A stretch of DNA of 64,000 nt. Source: Oidiodendron maius Zn (taxonomy: Eukaryota > Ascomycota > Leotiomycetes > Myxotrichaceae). Where the stretch lies: assembly GCA_000827325.1 (NCBI GenBank), contig KN832871.1, positions 806,001 through 870,000 of the forward strand, in the 5' to 3' direction. Position numbers and translations under genes: made by a program. This document shows, one piece after another, positions 23,279 to 34,051 of this stretch (positions are counted from its first letter, which is position 1; every line of letters begins with the position of its first letter). Under the pieces are notes generated by a model. That model was not told the DNA's origin. It saw only the letters and a program-made list of their open reading frames with translations, and searched no databases.

Positions 23279-24774
23279 ATGGCGGAGGATCGTGGGCCAC
23301 AGGCAGCCGCCGTAGCCATCCTGTTCTTGGTAACGTCCTGGCTAGCCGTCCTGCTGAGAGTCTATGTGAGAGGCGTTATGACGAAGTCTTTTGGTATTGA
23401 CGACGCCCTCGCAGTTGTTACTTTGGTAGGCAGTCTTCAATCCACTCTCCACGTATCATTCCTAAGTGCGTTGTAGTTCCTATTTACCTTCTACTGTGCC
23501 TTTGTTCTCGATGGAGTTCATTATGGGACTGGACAGCATATCGCAGATCTCTCGCTTTCGAATTTCATAATTGGCATGAAGGTATGTTCCGAAAGCCCTA
23601 TCAGAGACCCTCATTCTTACATTTATTAGGCATGGTGGATCGCGGAACTTGGTTATGTCTCTTGCACCACCGTCCTCAAAATCAGCATTGGCTTTTTTTT
23701 CTTGCGCGTCTGCGTTAAGAGATTCCAAAGAATCATCATCTGGGTTGTGGTCTCAATAGTTACTGCATACAGTATCTACTATTTCTTCATTGTCATCTTT
23801 CAATGCCGCCCAGTATCATTCTTTTGGAACCGATTCGATGGCCATCACGAGGGAAAATGCGTTAGCAGTAGCATGGTGGCGGGCTCGACTTATGCCCACA
23901 GTGCACTCAGTGTGTGGGCAGATTGGACGCTTGCACTCCTACCAGTCTCGTTAGTTTGGGGCCTCGATATGAATCCAAGAACAAAAATATCTGTCGCCCT
24001 TATTCTTGCTCTCGGCGCACTGTACGAAGCTCATTCCTACTTATCAAGCTAGCATCATTCTAACCGGACTCTTTTCTAGTGGCTCAACTGCAACGGTGAT
24101 TCGAATCCCGTATATCCACCAGCTCACTCAAACAATGGACTTTCTCTATGCAAATGTCGACGTATCAATCTGTAAGACTCGTTACGCTTGATCACCTATG
24201 GTGTGTTTAAATAACAGGAATAACAGGGTCGACTGTTGAACCCGGCATGGGTCTCACGGCCTCATCCATGGCCACTCTTCGCCCACTCTTCAAATCTTTC
24301 CTGGCGCGCTCTCGCCTGATCGGATCATCGAACAAACGAGCCTCCTCTCGAATCTGGCCGCCACCTAACCAACCAGCCCGCGATGGCTACATCAGGAGTG
24401 GCAGCAAGAACGGCAATGGTGATGTAGAGCGATTAGGATTAAGTCATCTACGATATGACCCACCCCAAGGAGTTGGCAACTCGACCATTATCCACAGCTT
24501 GAATGATCCTCGCACCAGCGCTGAGGACCGAAAAAAAGAGCAAGAGCAAAATGAGACGACGGAAGAAACAGCTTTTGAAGCGGGAGATAACAGTAAACGA
24601 TACAAACGATTTGGGAGTGGAAGCTCGAAGATATTAAAAGGCGCTGCCAACCCAGGGGTGTGGGATCACACCGAGAGTTACGCTGCAACAGATAGTAGTA
24701 GTGAGAACAGCGTGGTGCCTGGTGGACTGGGAATTCGGAAAACGACCCTTGTCACCACCACAATCACGAAATAG
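23279..24774 (+). CDS. Rhodopsin-domain (SAT4-type) integral membrane protein
   Basis: Five exons: 23279-23425, 23477-23581, 23630-24021, 24080-24171 and 24227-24774. They give 427 aa. About seven hydrophobic helices cover the first about 280 residues. Family blocks are KSFGIDDALAVV, GTGQHIADLSLSNF, ELGYVSCTTVLKISIGFFFL, IVIFQCRPVSFFWNR, LPVSLVWGLDMNPRTKISVA and VSIWSTVEPGMGLTASSMAT. The C-terminal about 145 residues are polar and presumably cytoplasmic. This large fungal family is often called rhodopsin-domain or Pth11-like, and most members have no known ligand. There is no CFEM domain at the N-terminus. All four introns are 48-58 nt and in phase. Confidence 0.85.
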
Positions 24775-25431
24775 AGGCCAAAGAAGGGAAAGAAGATATC
24801 GACTGCACAAGTTGTATCAACGACGAGGAACCTGTTTGGCTTGGAATTGGTGTTGCAAGTGTAACATCAGTATCAGTCAACGCTACAGAGAATTAGCGAG
24901 AGTTTATACCCTTGTATTGAGACGGCCATGTATACGTTCTAAGTTGGATATAATTGACAAATCTTGAATACCCTTCATATAACATACCCGTCAGCCCGTT
25001 GCATGTTTCATCTCTTAATATTCTAATTCTATTCCATTCTCGACCAAAAAGATTGTGCGTCAACCCCCTCCTTTTCCCCTTTCCCCTTTCCCGCTTTTCT
25101 CCCGTTCAAGAGCTTTGTGGAGGTTCCATCTAAGAGACGAGATAAATTGAGGTGTGTTATCCACAAAGAGATGAGGATGAGCTTTTTGCCTCATATTGTT
25201 GTGGGCGTTCTAGTGATTTCCAGAGCCGAGTATCCATCCGCTCTAAAACTCTTTTGTTTGTTGAGGAAGACACGTTTGTATTTAAAGTCATGTCCAAGCT
25301 GGAAGATTGGGGGATCACACAACGTGCTGAGCAAAATAGAAGTCCCAACTTCCAGATCTTGAGCTGCGACCTTACGCCGATATTTCAAAACGGATACTTG
25401 TCAGCAGTCCCAACTGCTTCACGAGATCCCA
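24775..25431. other. Intergenic region
   Basis: Contains a polypyrimidine run of CCCTTT-like units at about 25065-25100, typical of fungal promoters, upstream of the acidic-repeat gene. No gene is recognised. Confidence 0.4.
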
Positions 25432-26211
25432 ATGCAGGAACAGAACACCTTGCAGCCGGATACCCCACAGTGGTCCATGCTCGACCCCGCACAATTGGGG
25501 AAGCCCAGGCCCTCCGACGCCCAAGTGGAGCTGCAACCGGTCATCGATAAAATCTACAACGAGGCTAAGGCCGAAATATATAAGAGAAACACGGACGAAG
25601 TATGGGATAACTTGAAAGCACTGGGAGACGCCATGGGTGCCATTGACGTGGACAGCTACGACCAGAGGATCCGCAGAGACTCGGAGGTGATTGAAAAGAC
25701 GCGGCAGGCGAAGCTCCGCAGCATTGAGATGCTATACGAGCTCGCAAAACAGATGCCGAAGAGAGGACTGATGAGCTTCATCTTCTATTTGACGATGGTG
25801 ATGAGGGAGATCGCGGAGAGACTACTTTCCAAGTGGATGGGAGGCGAGTATTGGGCGGAGTTTCAACCAGGATATCAACGCTGGCTTGTTGCCTTGGACG
25901 AGCAGATGCGGTATATTGCTGACGATGAGGCTGAAGATGACAACGAGACAGAGGAGGACTTGTTATACAAGGGTGAAACCCACGAGGAAGACGACAATGG
26001 GTACTACAAGGAGGAAGAAAGTCACCAGGAAGAAAGTCATGAGGAAGAAAGTTATGAGAAAGAAACTTATGAGAAAGAAACTTATGAGGAAGAAGATGAC
26101 GACGATGACGACAATGACGATAGATGGGATGGTAACTGGGGCTACTGGGACCCTGGTGAGGAAGGAGGCTTGGGAGGTAATGATCGGATGGATGAGATCA
26201 TGAAAGAGTGA
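25432..26211 (+). CDS. Hypothetical acidic protein with short tandem repeats
   Basis: A single exon of 259 aa, not recognised. Residues about 25-150 are helix-prone and mixed-charge (VELQPVIDKIYNEAKAEIYK, EVIEKTRQAKLRSIEMLYEL) with a semi-hydrophobic stretch RGLMSFIFYLTMVMREIAER. From about 165 the chain is extremely acidic. It contains tandem EESHxEES / YEKETYEKETYEE units (DNA 26018-26092) and then a run of aspartates. The end is rich in W and G (WDGNWGYWDPGEEGGLGG). The repeats at the DNA level are nearly identical AAAGAAACTTATGAG units, so length variation between strains is likely. It has a pyrimidine-rich promoter and clear ATG context. Function unknown. Confidence 0.55.
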   Translation: MQEQNTLQPDTPQWSMLDPAQLGKPRPSDAQVELQPVIDKIYNEAKAEIYKRNTDEVWDNLKALGDAMGAIDVDSYDQRIRRDSEVIEKTRQAKLRSIEMLYELAKQMPKRGLMSFIFYLTMVMREIAERLLSKWMGGEYWAEFQPGYQRWLVALDEQMRYIADDEAEDDNETEEDLLYKGETHEEDDNGYYKEEESHQEESHEEESYEKETYEKETYEEEDDDDDDNDDRWDGNWGYWDPGEEGGLGGNDRMDEIMKE

Positions 26212-26589
26212 GGCAAGGACTTCCAAACTTTAACATCGAGGGTTTTGATCATGGTGTAAGAAGGCTGAGCCGTGGTACACTAGGGTATCAAATAGACGTA
26301 TAGAAGATTGATCTTGAGAATGGGATACTTAAATTCATTCCGGAGATGGTTAGATATAAAATTAGTTCCAGCATTGCTTTAGGACCGCTTTCTTGCCTCT
26401 TGACAGAGTCACTCTATCTACCCTTAAAAGCAAGAAGTGCAATGCCTCCATTTTGTTTAAAGATAGATGAAAATTCAATGATTTCGATGATGGCTTCCAT
26501 GTCGGAATTCAACATTATAACAGAAAATAATTATCTGAAAATATTCTTGATTCTCAGATGGCGAAGGCTAACAGAATCTCCCAAGGCGA
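26212..26589. other. Convergent 3' intergenic region
   Basis: AT-rich 3' flanks of the acidic-repeat gene (+) and the GFA-family gene (-). Nothing else is seen. Confidence 0.45.
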
Positions 26590-27168
26590 TCAATAAGTTC
26601 CGCCCTCGTATGGCTTCTTCAACCTCGTCTCCCCTACCATATTCAAACAGTCGATGTAAGCAATCCACTGCTTCTCCGTCCACTCGAGCATATCCAGGCC
26701 GTCTTGCCCAGGCTCCAGCGTCTGGGCGTTGACAGTCAGATAGCTCACGCGGAAATTATCCTCCTGCCAGCCCTCCGCCTTGGGGGCCCAGATCTTCCTC
26801 TTCTCGCCGTTGACCTCGGCCTCCTTGATCTCGCTCTGGCCGTTGAACGCAAAGCAGCGCACACCGCACTTGGGGCAGAAATACCAGTGGATGTTCCCCC
26901 CGAAACAAGTGTAGTCACTTAGCAGCGCGGGGTCGGAGGGGCTCAGGAGCTGGAAGTCATTGGGCGAGTCCATGGGCCGGACATGGAAGAAGGCCATCTT
27001 GTGGCACGTCGAGCAGTTGCACTTGCGGATTCGCACCGTTGAACTGGGCGATGGTGGTTGAGCGTCGATGAGGGGCGGCGGGAGCGTCAGATATACAATG
27101 TATGTGATGTTCTGGCAATGGCATGATCCGCGGTAGAGGCGACGACCTGGGGAACTTGGATCAGCCAT
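26590..27168 (-). CDS. GFA/CENP-V family zinc-binding protein
   Basis: A single exon of 192 aa starting at the ATG at 27168 (MADPSSPGRRLY). The open frame extends upstream but the domain starts just after this ATG. The zinc ligands of the glutathione-dependent formaldehyde-activating fold are present: GSCHCQNI (CxC), RKCNCSTCHK (CxCxxC) and WYFCPKCGVRCF (CxxC). Further family blocks are FGGNIHWYF and the C-terminal LDMLEWTEKQ. Members bind a structural and a catalytic zinc and some act on glutathione adducts; most fungal paralogues have no tested substrate. It is upstream of nothing cluster-like. Confidence 0.85.
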   Translation of the reverse strand: MADPSSPGRRLYRGSCHCQNITYIVYLTLPPPLIDAQPPSPSSTVRIRKCNCSTCHKMAFFHVRPMDSPNDFQLLSPSDPALLSDYTCFGGNIHWYFCPKCGVRCFAFNGQSEIKEAEVNGEKRKIWAPKAEGWQEDNFRVSYLTVNAQTLEPGQDGLDMLEWTEKQWIAYIDCLNMVGETRLKKPYEGGTY

Positions 27169-28217
27169 GGCGTGGCGTTGCGATATGCTTGTAGTCTGTA
27201 ATTCGGTCTTGAGAATGATATAGATTTTATGCCGAAGGAGAAATTGGGCTTGGGCGGGGCCGTACCTTATGCGCTTGGGAGAGATGTCAAGAGCAGGGCG
27301 GTATGTAGGTCGGCCTGCGCCCTGCATCTTGCTGTTGGATGTGCCGTGGCTACAGCCCCGCCTCTATCAATTGCAACAGGAGATACCGCTATTCAGGGGA
27401 GCTGTGGCAGTAGTGACTCACGGCTAGATTATTTGGGCGGGTCTGTTGGAAACCCCGCAAGAGGTCGTCTTCGGTACGGTGCATCGATCCAATCTTCGCT
27501 GTCCTCTTGCTAGTGTTCCTGGACTGGACGCGGGAAACACGCGTCATCACGTGGAATTTCTCCTGCGGAGAAATTTTAGTAAGAGTTGCTGGACCTGACC
27601 TCCATGTAGTAATTTAGAGTGTATGCCCACTATAAAAGACCACTGGTCATGGTCGTCTTTTTCCGGAGCAGGACTCCTATTTATTCCCTGTTTGTGTGTT
27701 CAAGGGTGCTCATCCTGGCACGGGGGAACTACAGTACCACACAAAAAGCGGCGGAGGCAACTATATTGCATACGACATTCCTCCGGGCAGCTCAGATGCT
27801 ATGCTATTTCAGACCTTGAGAATACAATAGCCTCCTTTGAAGCGAACCCCATATGCGTTTGTTACCGTCCGCCATTTTTCAACCTTCTTCGACAGAATCT
27901 TCCACGCACAACAAGAGCAGCTACCATAAACAATCTACATGCCTAATCCTTCTCTATCACCCCTGGTAAAGGTCCATTGACTCGCTGGCTGGCAGGCTGG
28001 CTGGCGGCGCTAGCCCCGACGGAGCTCGAGGGTCTGCTTGGGAAAGTCAGCGCAGCCGAAGGCCTGGGGCGGTGACCCGACTCCCAGGCGATGCTTGCAG
28101 TGGAGCGATCGACAGTTTTGGTTGTCTTCAAGTCAGCCATGCTATCGGAGAATCAGATAGATCCGTTTCGGCTATCAAAATTTGTGTCCCATGAAGATCG
28201 GACATTGTGGGAAGTAA
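27169..28217. promoter_or_regulatory. Intergenic region with MCB-like and CACGTG motifs
   Basis: 1.05 kb between the GFA gene start and the UPF1 stop, both minus strand. ACGCGT at 27539-27544 and CACGTG at 27548-27553 lie four bases apart, about 370 bp upstream of the GFA ATG. A 65-codon ORF at 27943-28140 is the only open frame of note and I do not trust it. Confidence 0.4.
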
Positions 28218-31200
28218 TCAGTCATAGCCACCACCAACCTGACTTGCAAAAGCGGTAGAGACACTCTTCTCGTCATCGTCCAGACGACGACCACTGAGTA
28301 GTGAGCTGCTTCCGAAGACGCTTGCTGCATCGCCAGTCTTGTAGTCAGCGATGCGGCCACCGGACTCAACATATCGCTTCAAGCGATCGGATTGGCTGAG
28401 GCTGGTCTGCTTTTGGTTGTCGCTTAGCCCACTCAGTCCAGATCCGAGACTAACGCCGCCCTGCCCAATGCCCTTGCTATCAAGAACGCTGCTTGTAGTA
28501 TCAGTGAGCTCACTGGCAGCTACAGACTCACCAGCGATGCTCTCTGGTCCACGAGCACGAGGTTTCTGGCCATTGGCGCGGCCACCGAGTCCAGGCCAAG
28601 CGTCGGGGCTGAAATTGGAGAACATCTGGGGGAATGCTGAGCCGACTCCGGCGCCACCGAGTGCTGACGAGTGAACGGAGGAGACATCATCCGGGATATA
28701 GCTCATTATGGAACCAGCATCACTGTAGTCCTGTTGGGCCCTACCATTGGCGCCAGGGCGCCCACCGAACGAGGGATGGGACATCTGGTAGCGCTGAGGT
28801 CCTCGGTAGGTAGTCTTAGGACGACTGAACTGGAGCAGAGACGTCTGTAGGTTGGACAGCGGACCTTCCACGAGGCACTCCTTCTCCTTGAAGTGGAGTA
28901 GCAAGTAATGCCAGAGTGGATGTTTGGACAGAACTTTAGGATTACCGAGAATTACCAGTCCGTATTTAGCGCGAGTCAAGGCGACATTGAGACGTCGAGG
29001 GTCACTCAAGAAACCAATACCTTGATGGTCGTTAGATCTGACACATGAAAGTACAATGAAGTCCTTCTCTCGGCCTTGGAAAGCATCGACCGACGCGACT
29101 TCAATTTCTTTGTAGTTCTCCTTCTTGAATGTCCCGGTATTCTGCATGGTGCTAACAACAAAGCTTCGCTGTCCCTCATAAGGTGTAATGACTCCGATGT
29201 CAGCAGGCTGAACACCCGCTTTGAAGAAACGGGTGACTATCTTCTCGACATTCGAAGCTTCCGTGCGGTTCAAATAGGACGTACCGGAGGCAGATATTTC
29301 TTCATTGCCGAGGTTAGACCAGAACATCATGGGAGTATCTGCGACGGGCCATGGGAAGTCGACGTCCCGTCTTAGTCGTTGCTGCATAGTTACGCCATTC
29401 TGTAGTGAGCCCTCGTAGAACATGTTCGAGGGGAATTCAGAGAGACAAGGGTGCATCCGATATTGAACATTTAAGCGAATTGGAACGAGGTGAAGGATAA
29501 CCAGACGCTCAAAGAGGGACTGGTTGAGTCCAGCTTTGGCTGCTTTCTTGTTCATGATGACTGGGCCTAATTGTTGATGATCTCCAACCAATACGACTTG
29601 CTTGCATCCAAGAACCAGTGGAATCATGCATTCAGGTTCTGCCGACTGGGTTGATTCGTCAATCAGGACGGTTCGGAATTTCATCTTGGCAAGTCGAGGA
29701 TCCCCTGCGCCAACGCAAGTACAGCAGATGACATCTGCGTTAGTAAGAATCTCGCGCTCCGCTGCTCTGGTCAAAGTTTTGAACTTCTTCTCGTCCTGGC
29801 TGGATAGTTCTCCAAGTTCACTCTTCAATTGTGCGAGCTTTGTCAATTCCAAATTGCTGTCATTCATACGCACTTGCTCGTGAAGTGATAAGAAGCCAAC
29901 TGACGATTCAACATCTTCGCGAGACTTAGCCGTAAGACGCACAACCTTGAGGCCAGTACGATGAATCCGTTCGCAAAGTTGATCAACAGCAACGTTGGAT
30001 GGAGCACAGACCAGGACTTGGCCACCATTTACCTTTGCGAGATGGTATATAATTGTAGCAGAGGTGACGGTCTTTCCTGTCCCGGGAGGCCCTTGGATCA
30101 AACTGAGTGGCTTCTGTAAGACGCTCTTTACGGCACTAATTTGGCTGCTGTTCAACTCTGGAAGGCCTGGAACGCTGAACTTCTTAGGCATCTGAATTTT
30201 CATGGGAGCCGCCGCAACTTCATGACCAAGGAGCTTATGGAAGATGTAGCCAGAAACACTCATCTCGTCAACAGCAAAAGTCTTCATGGCAAACTGCATT
30301 CGATCATACGAAGTGGCTTTCCAGACGTAGTCGGCAGAAAAATTGTGGGTGCACTCAGTAGGCACTGATTTGTCATTTCCCACCTTTCTCAACTCAATGG
30401 TGACTTCGTCGGATTGATTGTTTGGAATCTTGACGACGTATCCAACGCCCTCCCATGCTGGCCGCAACTCGCCTTTATATTTCAAGCGCATTTCATCTCC
30501 GACCGCAAGTTTAACATCTCCAAGTTCAATTTTAGGGAGGATGAAACTTGCTAGATGCTTATTATTCAGACCATAGTCCCAGCGAATGACCAGACCATCC
30601 TCGGACTGAGCTTCCTTTAGTTTGCGATCATAATCTGCCTCAATTTTCACCAAAGGCCCGAAAACATTCTGGTACTGGTAGGCGTCGTCGTATTTCAAGA
30701 GCACAGGGGCAGGCTCATCATCGATCCCGGCTGCTTTTTCAAGATCCGAAATAGTGGCGTTCGCATTGTCCTTCCACATCTCCTCTAGCTTGGCAATGTT
30801 CGGGGGAGTAAGGTGTCTGGCGCGAAGCTGCTCGGCATCTGTAGGCACAGATACTAGCCACGGTAGAAATGTACGGTCCTCGATAAGTGGTTGCCATCTC
30901 GAAATATCCCAGCTCATGTCCTTCGAGGATGGAGTTGACGCGCATGGTTGGCGGCAGAGCAGTACAACGACAGTATCCGATTTAGCGGGAATGAAACCGA
31001 GCAAGAAAACATTTTTTGTGCCACAGTTATAACATTCGAGAACCGTGTCTCCCAGACTTGACTGCGGATGAAGTTGAACTTCTTTGTGTCTGGCGCGGAC
31101 AAGGTGATTTACGATATGGGAAGAGGTCGCATTGCCACGAGAGCTGCAGAACCACTTGCTGCATGCAAGACACTTGACAACGCAGCTAGGAGAATGAATT

Positions 31201-31560
31201 CCACAGTACCTTTAAAGTGTAAGCTCTCTAGCTAAAGCTTCTCGGGGTGGTGCCAACTTACGCGCAAGCATGCGACGGGAGATCTTTCTCGTCCTCAGTT
31301 CCCCTCAAGCCTAACGTCTTCATGCCATCCATCGGCATACTGGCCATGCTCTCCGCATCGTCATCGTCGAAAACTTCCGTCTCGTTGTCGTCATCGTCGT
31401 TTCGCCTCCTGCTCGGACCCAAGCCTCCCCGGCCACCGTACTGCCCGTAAAGCAGACTCTCATCTGGGTCGATACTGGAGAGGTCATCTGCGCCGGCGTT
31501 GATCGCCGCGGCAGAGTCCGAGATCAAGTGGTTTCCGAGGTGGGTGAAAGCGCCTTCCAT
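28218..31560 (-). CDS. UPF1: ATP-dependent RNA helicase UPF1 (nonsense-mediated decay)
   Basis: Exons 31262-31560 and 28218-31209 with a 52-nt intron give 1096 aa. An acidic N-terminal tail leads to the Cys/His-rich CH domain ([35 protein letters not shown]), which binds UPF2. The SF1 helicase core has Walker A GPPGTGKT near residue 473, [48 protein letters not shown] and [14 protein letters not shown]. The C-terminal tail is rich in S, G and Q, including SLSQSD, and ends GGGYD. It is the central ATPase of nonsense-mediated mRNA decay in the cytoplasm. The start at 31560 has a strong context (ACCATGG). It is divergent from IMP4. Confidence 0.97.
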
Positions 31561-32055
31561 GGTGACGGACACGCTTCACTTGATTCCTGTAGAAAGCGAA
31601 TAATATCAGCATCTAGCTACTCAGGCTTGGTGAATTTAAAAGGATACCAAAGACCATAGTATGCGGCCTCCGGAGTTAGAAGAGTGGGCGGGACTGAGTT
31701 ACGCACTTTTAAGATTTTGTTAAGCTGCCTTAATGGCGCAAGATAGAAGATTTGTCGCAGCTGTAACAAGACCCTTCAAGTCATTCTCAAGGTGCGCAAG
31801 AGCACCGGAAGCTTCTTTGCGCAGTTTTCCACGTCTTAGGCAGAGCAAACTTCTTTCCCGGTGCTTTGGTGGGAGAGGCAACAAAGTTGTGGTGGGTTGA
31901 GCAGAGCCGCGCCATAGCGGAATTTCACAATCCATAGTGCCGCCCGATTGTCTACCGAAATAAAGTTTGGCGCTAATTAAATTTATTTTCCTCTACACCA
32001 ACCACATTAAGTTTTATCCACCAGCACGACTTTGAGATAATACACATAACGAGAT
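31561..32055. promoter_or_regulatory. Divergent promoter UPF1 / IMP4
   Basis: 495 bp between start codons of UPF1 (-) and IMP4 (+). A 71-codon minus-strand ORF (31720-31935) is here; I see no family match. Confidence 0.4.
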
Positions 32056-33120
32056 ATGATTGTAAGTTTGCCATTAAAATTTACTCGTGGCATTGTCAGG
32101 TGTCTTGACCTCAAGTCCCACATCAAGTCCCGAAGTGGGTAGGAAGCCTGCATATATACCACCAGAGCGACCTACGTCCCTCACTGAGAGTAACGAAAAA
32201 GAAAGAGTAACTGACCTCTAAAGGTGCAACGCAAACGGAACCGCCAACGGCGAGACTACCTCTACCGTCGAGCCTTGACACTGCGAGATGCTGAAATCAG
32301 CGAGAAACGAGCAAAGTTGAGGGCATCACTGGCTTCCGGAAAGCCTCTGGACCCCGCCATTGCAAATGACAAGAAGCTTCGAGAAGACTACAAATACGAT
32401 GAGTCGAGACAGGACTTGACAATTAGCGAGGAGCTAGATTTGGATGATGAATATGCTCAGCTCTCTGGAATAGTTGATCCTCGAGTCCTAGTCTCCACCT
32501 CTCGAGACCCTTCGACGCGATTATCTTCATTTGCCAAGGAGATAAGATTGCTGCTACCAACATCCATACGACTCAATCGAGGTAATCTTATCCTACCGAA
32601 TCTAGTGCAATCTGCACAAGCATCTGGCCTCTCTGACATGGTTCTTCTCCACGAGCATCGTGGAATTCCAACAGCCCTGACCCTCTCACATTTCCCACAT
32701 GGTCCAACGGTATCGTTTTCTTTGCACAACGTTGTCCTCCGCCATGACATTCCAGATAGTTCCCGTGGCACTGTTAGCGAATCTTACCCGCACCTGATAT
32801 TCGAAGGCTTCACATCGAGACTGGGACTTCGAATTGTAAGGATATTGAAACATATCTTTCCGCCACGGGAAGCTGTCACAAATAGAACTAAAATTGGAAG
32901 TCGAGTCGTGACATTCAAGAACATCGATGATAGCATAGAGGTCCGGCATCACGTGTTCGTGAAAACTGGCTACCAAAGTGTCGAGTTGGCGGAGGTGGGA
33001 CCGAGGATGACCATGAGATGCTTCGAGATTCGAGGAGGCACATTAGAGAATAAAGATGGCGATGTCGAGTGGAGATTGAACCAGTACACCCGAACAAGCA
33101 GAAAGAAGGATTATCTTTGA
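32056..33120 (+). CDS. IMP4: U3 snoRNP protein IMP4
   Basis: Exons 32056-32061 (ATG ATT) and 32224-33120 with a 162-nt intron give 300 aa. The Brix-domain signature of IMP4 is complete: RQRRDYLYRRALTLRDAEI at the N-terminus, DPRVLVSTSRDPSTRLSSFAKEI, LPTSIRLNRGNLILPNLV, GLSDMVLLHEHRGIPTALTL, YPHLIFEGFTSRLGLRIV, DDSIEVRHHVFVKTGYQSVE and the end YTRTSRKKDYL. IMP4 works with IMP3 and MPP10 to hybridise U3 snoRNA to pre-rRNA in the nucleolus. The first coding exon is only two codons, as in the fRMsr and VMA10 genes here. The intron is the longest in the window. Confidence 0.95.
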
Positions 33121-34051
33121 TGACTGGTGAAGAAAGGCAATGGCATTGATCGTTTAGCGTGGAGTTGGGGTAATTGGCATTTCCGGATACCAGAGGTCCA
33201 AAATATTTGAATTATGGTTCACCATTGATTAAAGATTGCTACTAGCTGCATCCATCCTTCTACCGTATCTTTCAGCCAAGGCAGGACCCATAGTGTTGCT
33301 GCAACTCGGTAAGTCTCATCGAGTAGTTTGGGCAATATTGGGCGTAAGATAGTTCCATGCATCGTGAGGATTTTGGGTGTGGCTTCTACAATTTGATCAC
33401 TGCACGCTCATTCTGCTCCTTTATATCGGGGTGTTCTTTATCTCGAGATCCAGCAAAGTATGCCGGTACATGTGGCCCGTGTTAGGATTGTACCTATCTT
33501 CTTGCACCTGGGTTTGTTTGAGAGACGTTTCTATTTCATGTATCTTATCATAGTGCAGGACTCGAAGCATGAGTTACCTTACTCTTGGATCCTGCCTTGA
33601 CAGAACATGTAGTAGGATTTCTCTTCAAGAACTCAGATTACTGTTCCGTTGGCTGTAATCCTACTCTCCATCCAGTGCTATGAGTCTCTTTAGGCAGTTT
33701 AGGACCGCCACCGCTGGACGACCAGCCAAGGAACTTGACATTAGCAACACCAATTTTCTATGGCCGGTAAAATGGAATTCAGAATCCAGCTCCAGCCCAT
33801 GCCTGAATAATGACCCCATCACGTGACGGAAGTGTCTTTCCCGCCACGCCTCCCACGTATAGGCGAACTGCGATACGACCCCAGCAGGAAACCCTGGGAC
33901 CTGGCATGTCGATGGCTGCACCAGCACCCTTCCCCCACAGTGACCCCCATGATCTTCTGGACGTGCTTCGCTCAACTCCCAATCCATCTCACGCACCCGT
34001 GGCCTCGCCGAATTTTGTCAGCAACACCCCGTGTGTCCTCCAGCCGCATGA
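33121..34051. promoter_or_regulatory. Intergenic region with palindromic TCACGTGA
   Basis: Between IMP4 and the EamA transporter. The 8-mer TCACGTGA at 33819-33826 is 226 bp upstream of the transporter ATG. No gene is recognised. Confidence 0.4.

Noticed and set aside
24095-24115. GATTCGAATCCCG as a tRNA T-arm
   Set aside because: It lies inside an exon of the rhodopsin-domain gene and no cloverleaf or anticodon arm can be formed around it. No other tRNA-like B box with a matching A box was seen.
27943-28140. 65-codon minus-strand ORF upstream of the GFA gene
   Set aside because: Low-complexity composition, no family resemblance and no sign of its own promoter.
31720-31935. 71-codon ORF upstream of UPF1
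   Set aside because: Lies in the divergent promoter, has no recognisable protein features and could not be linked to UPF1 by splicing.
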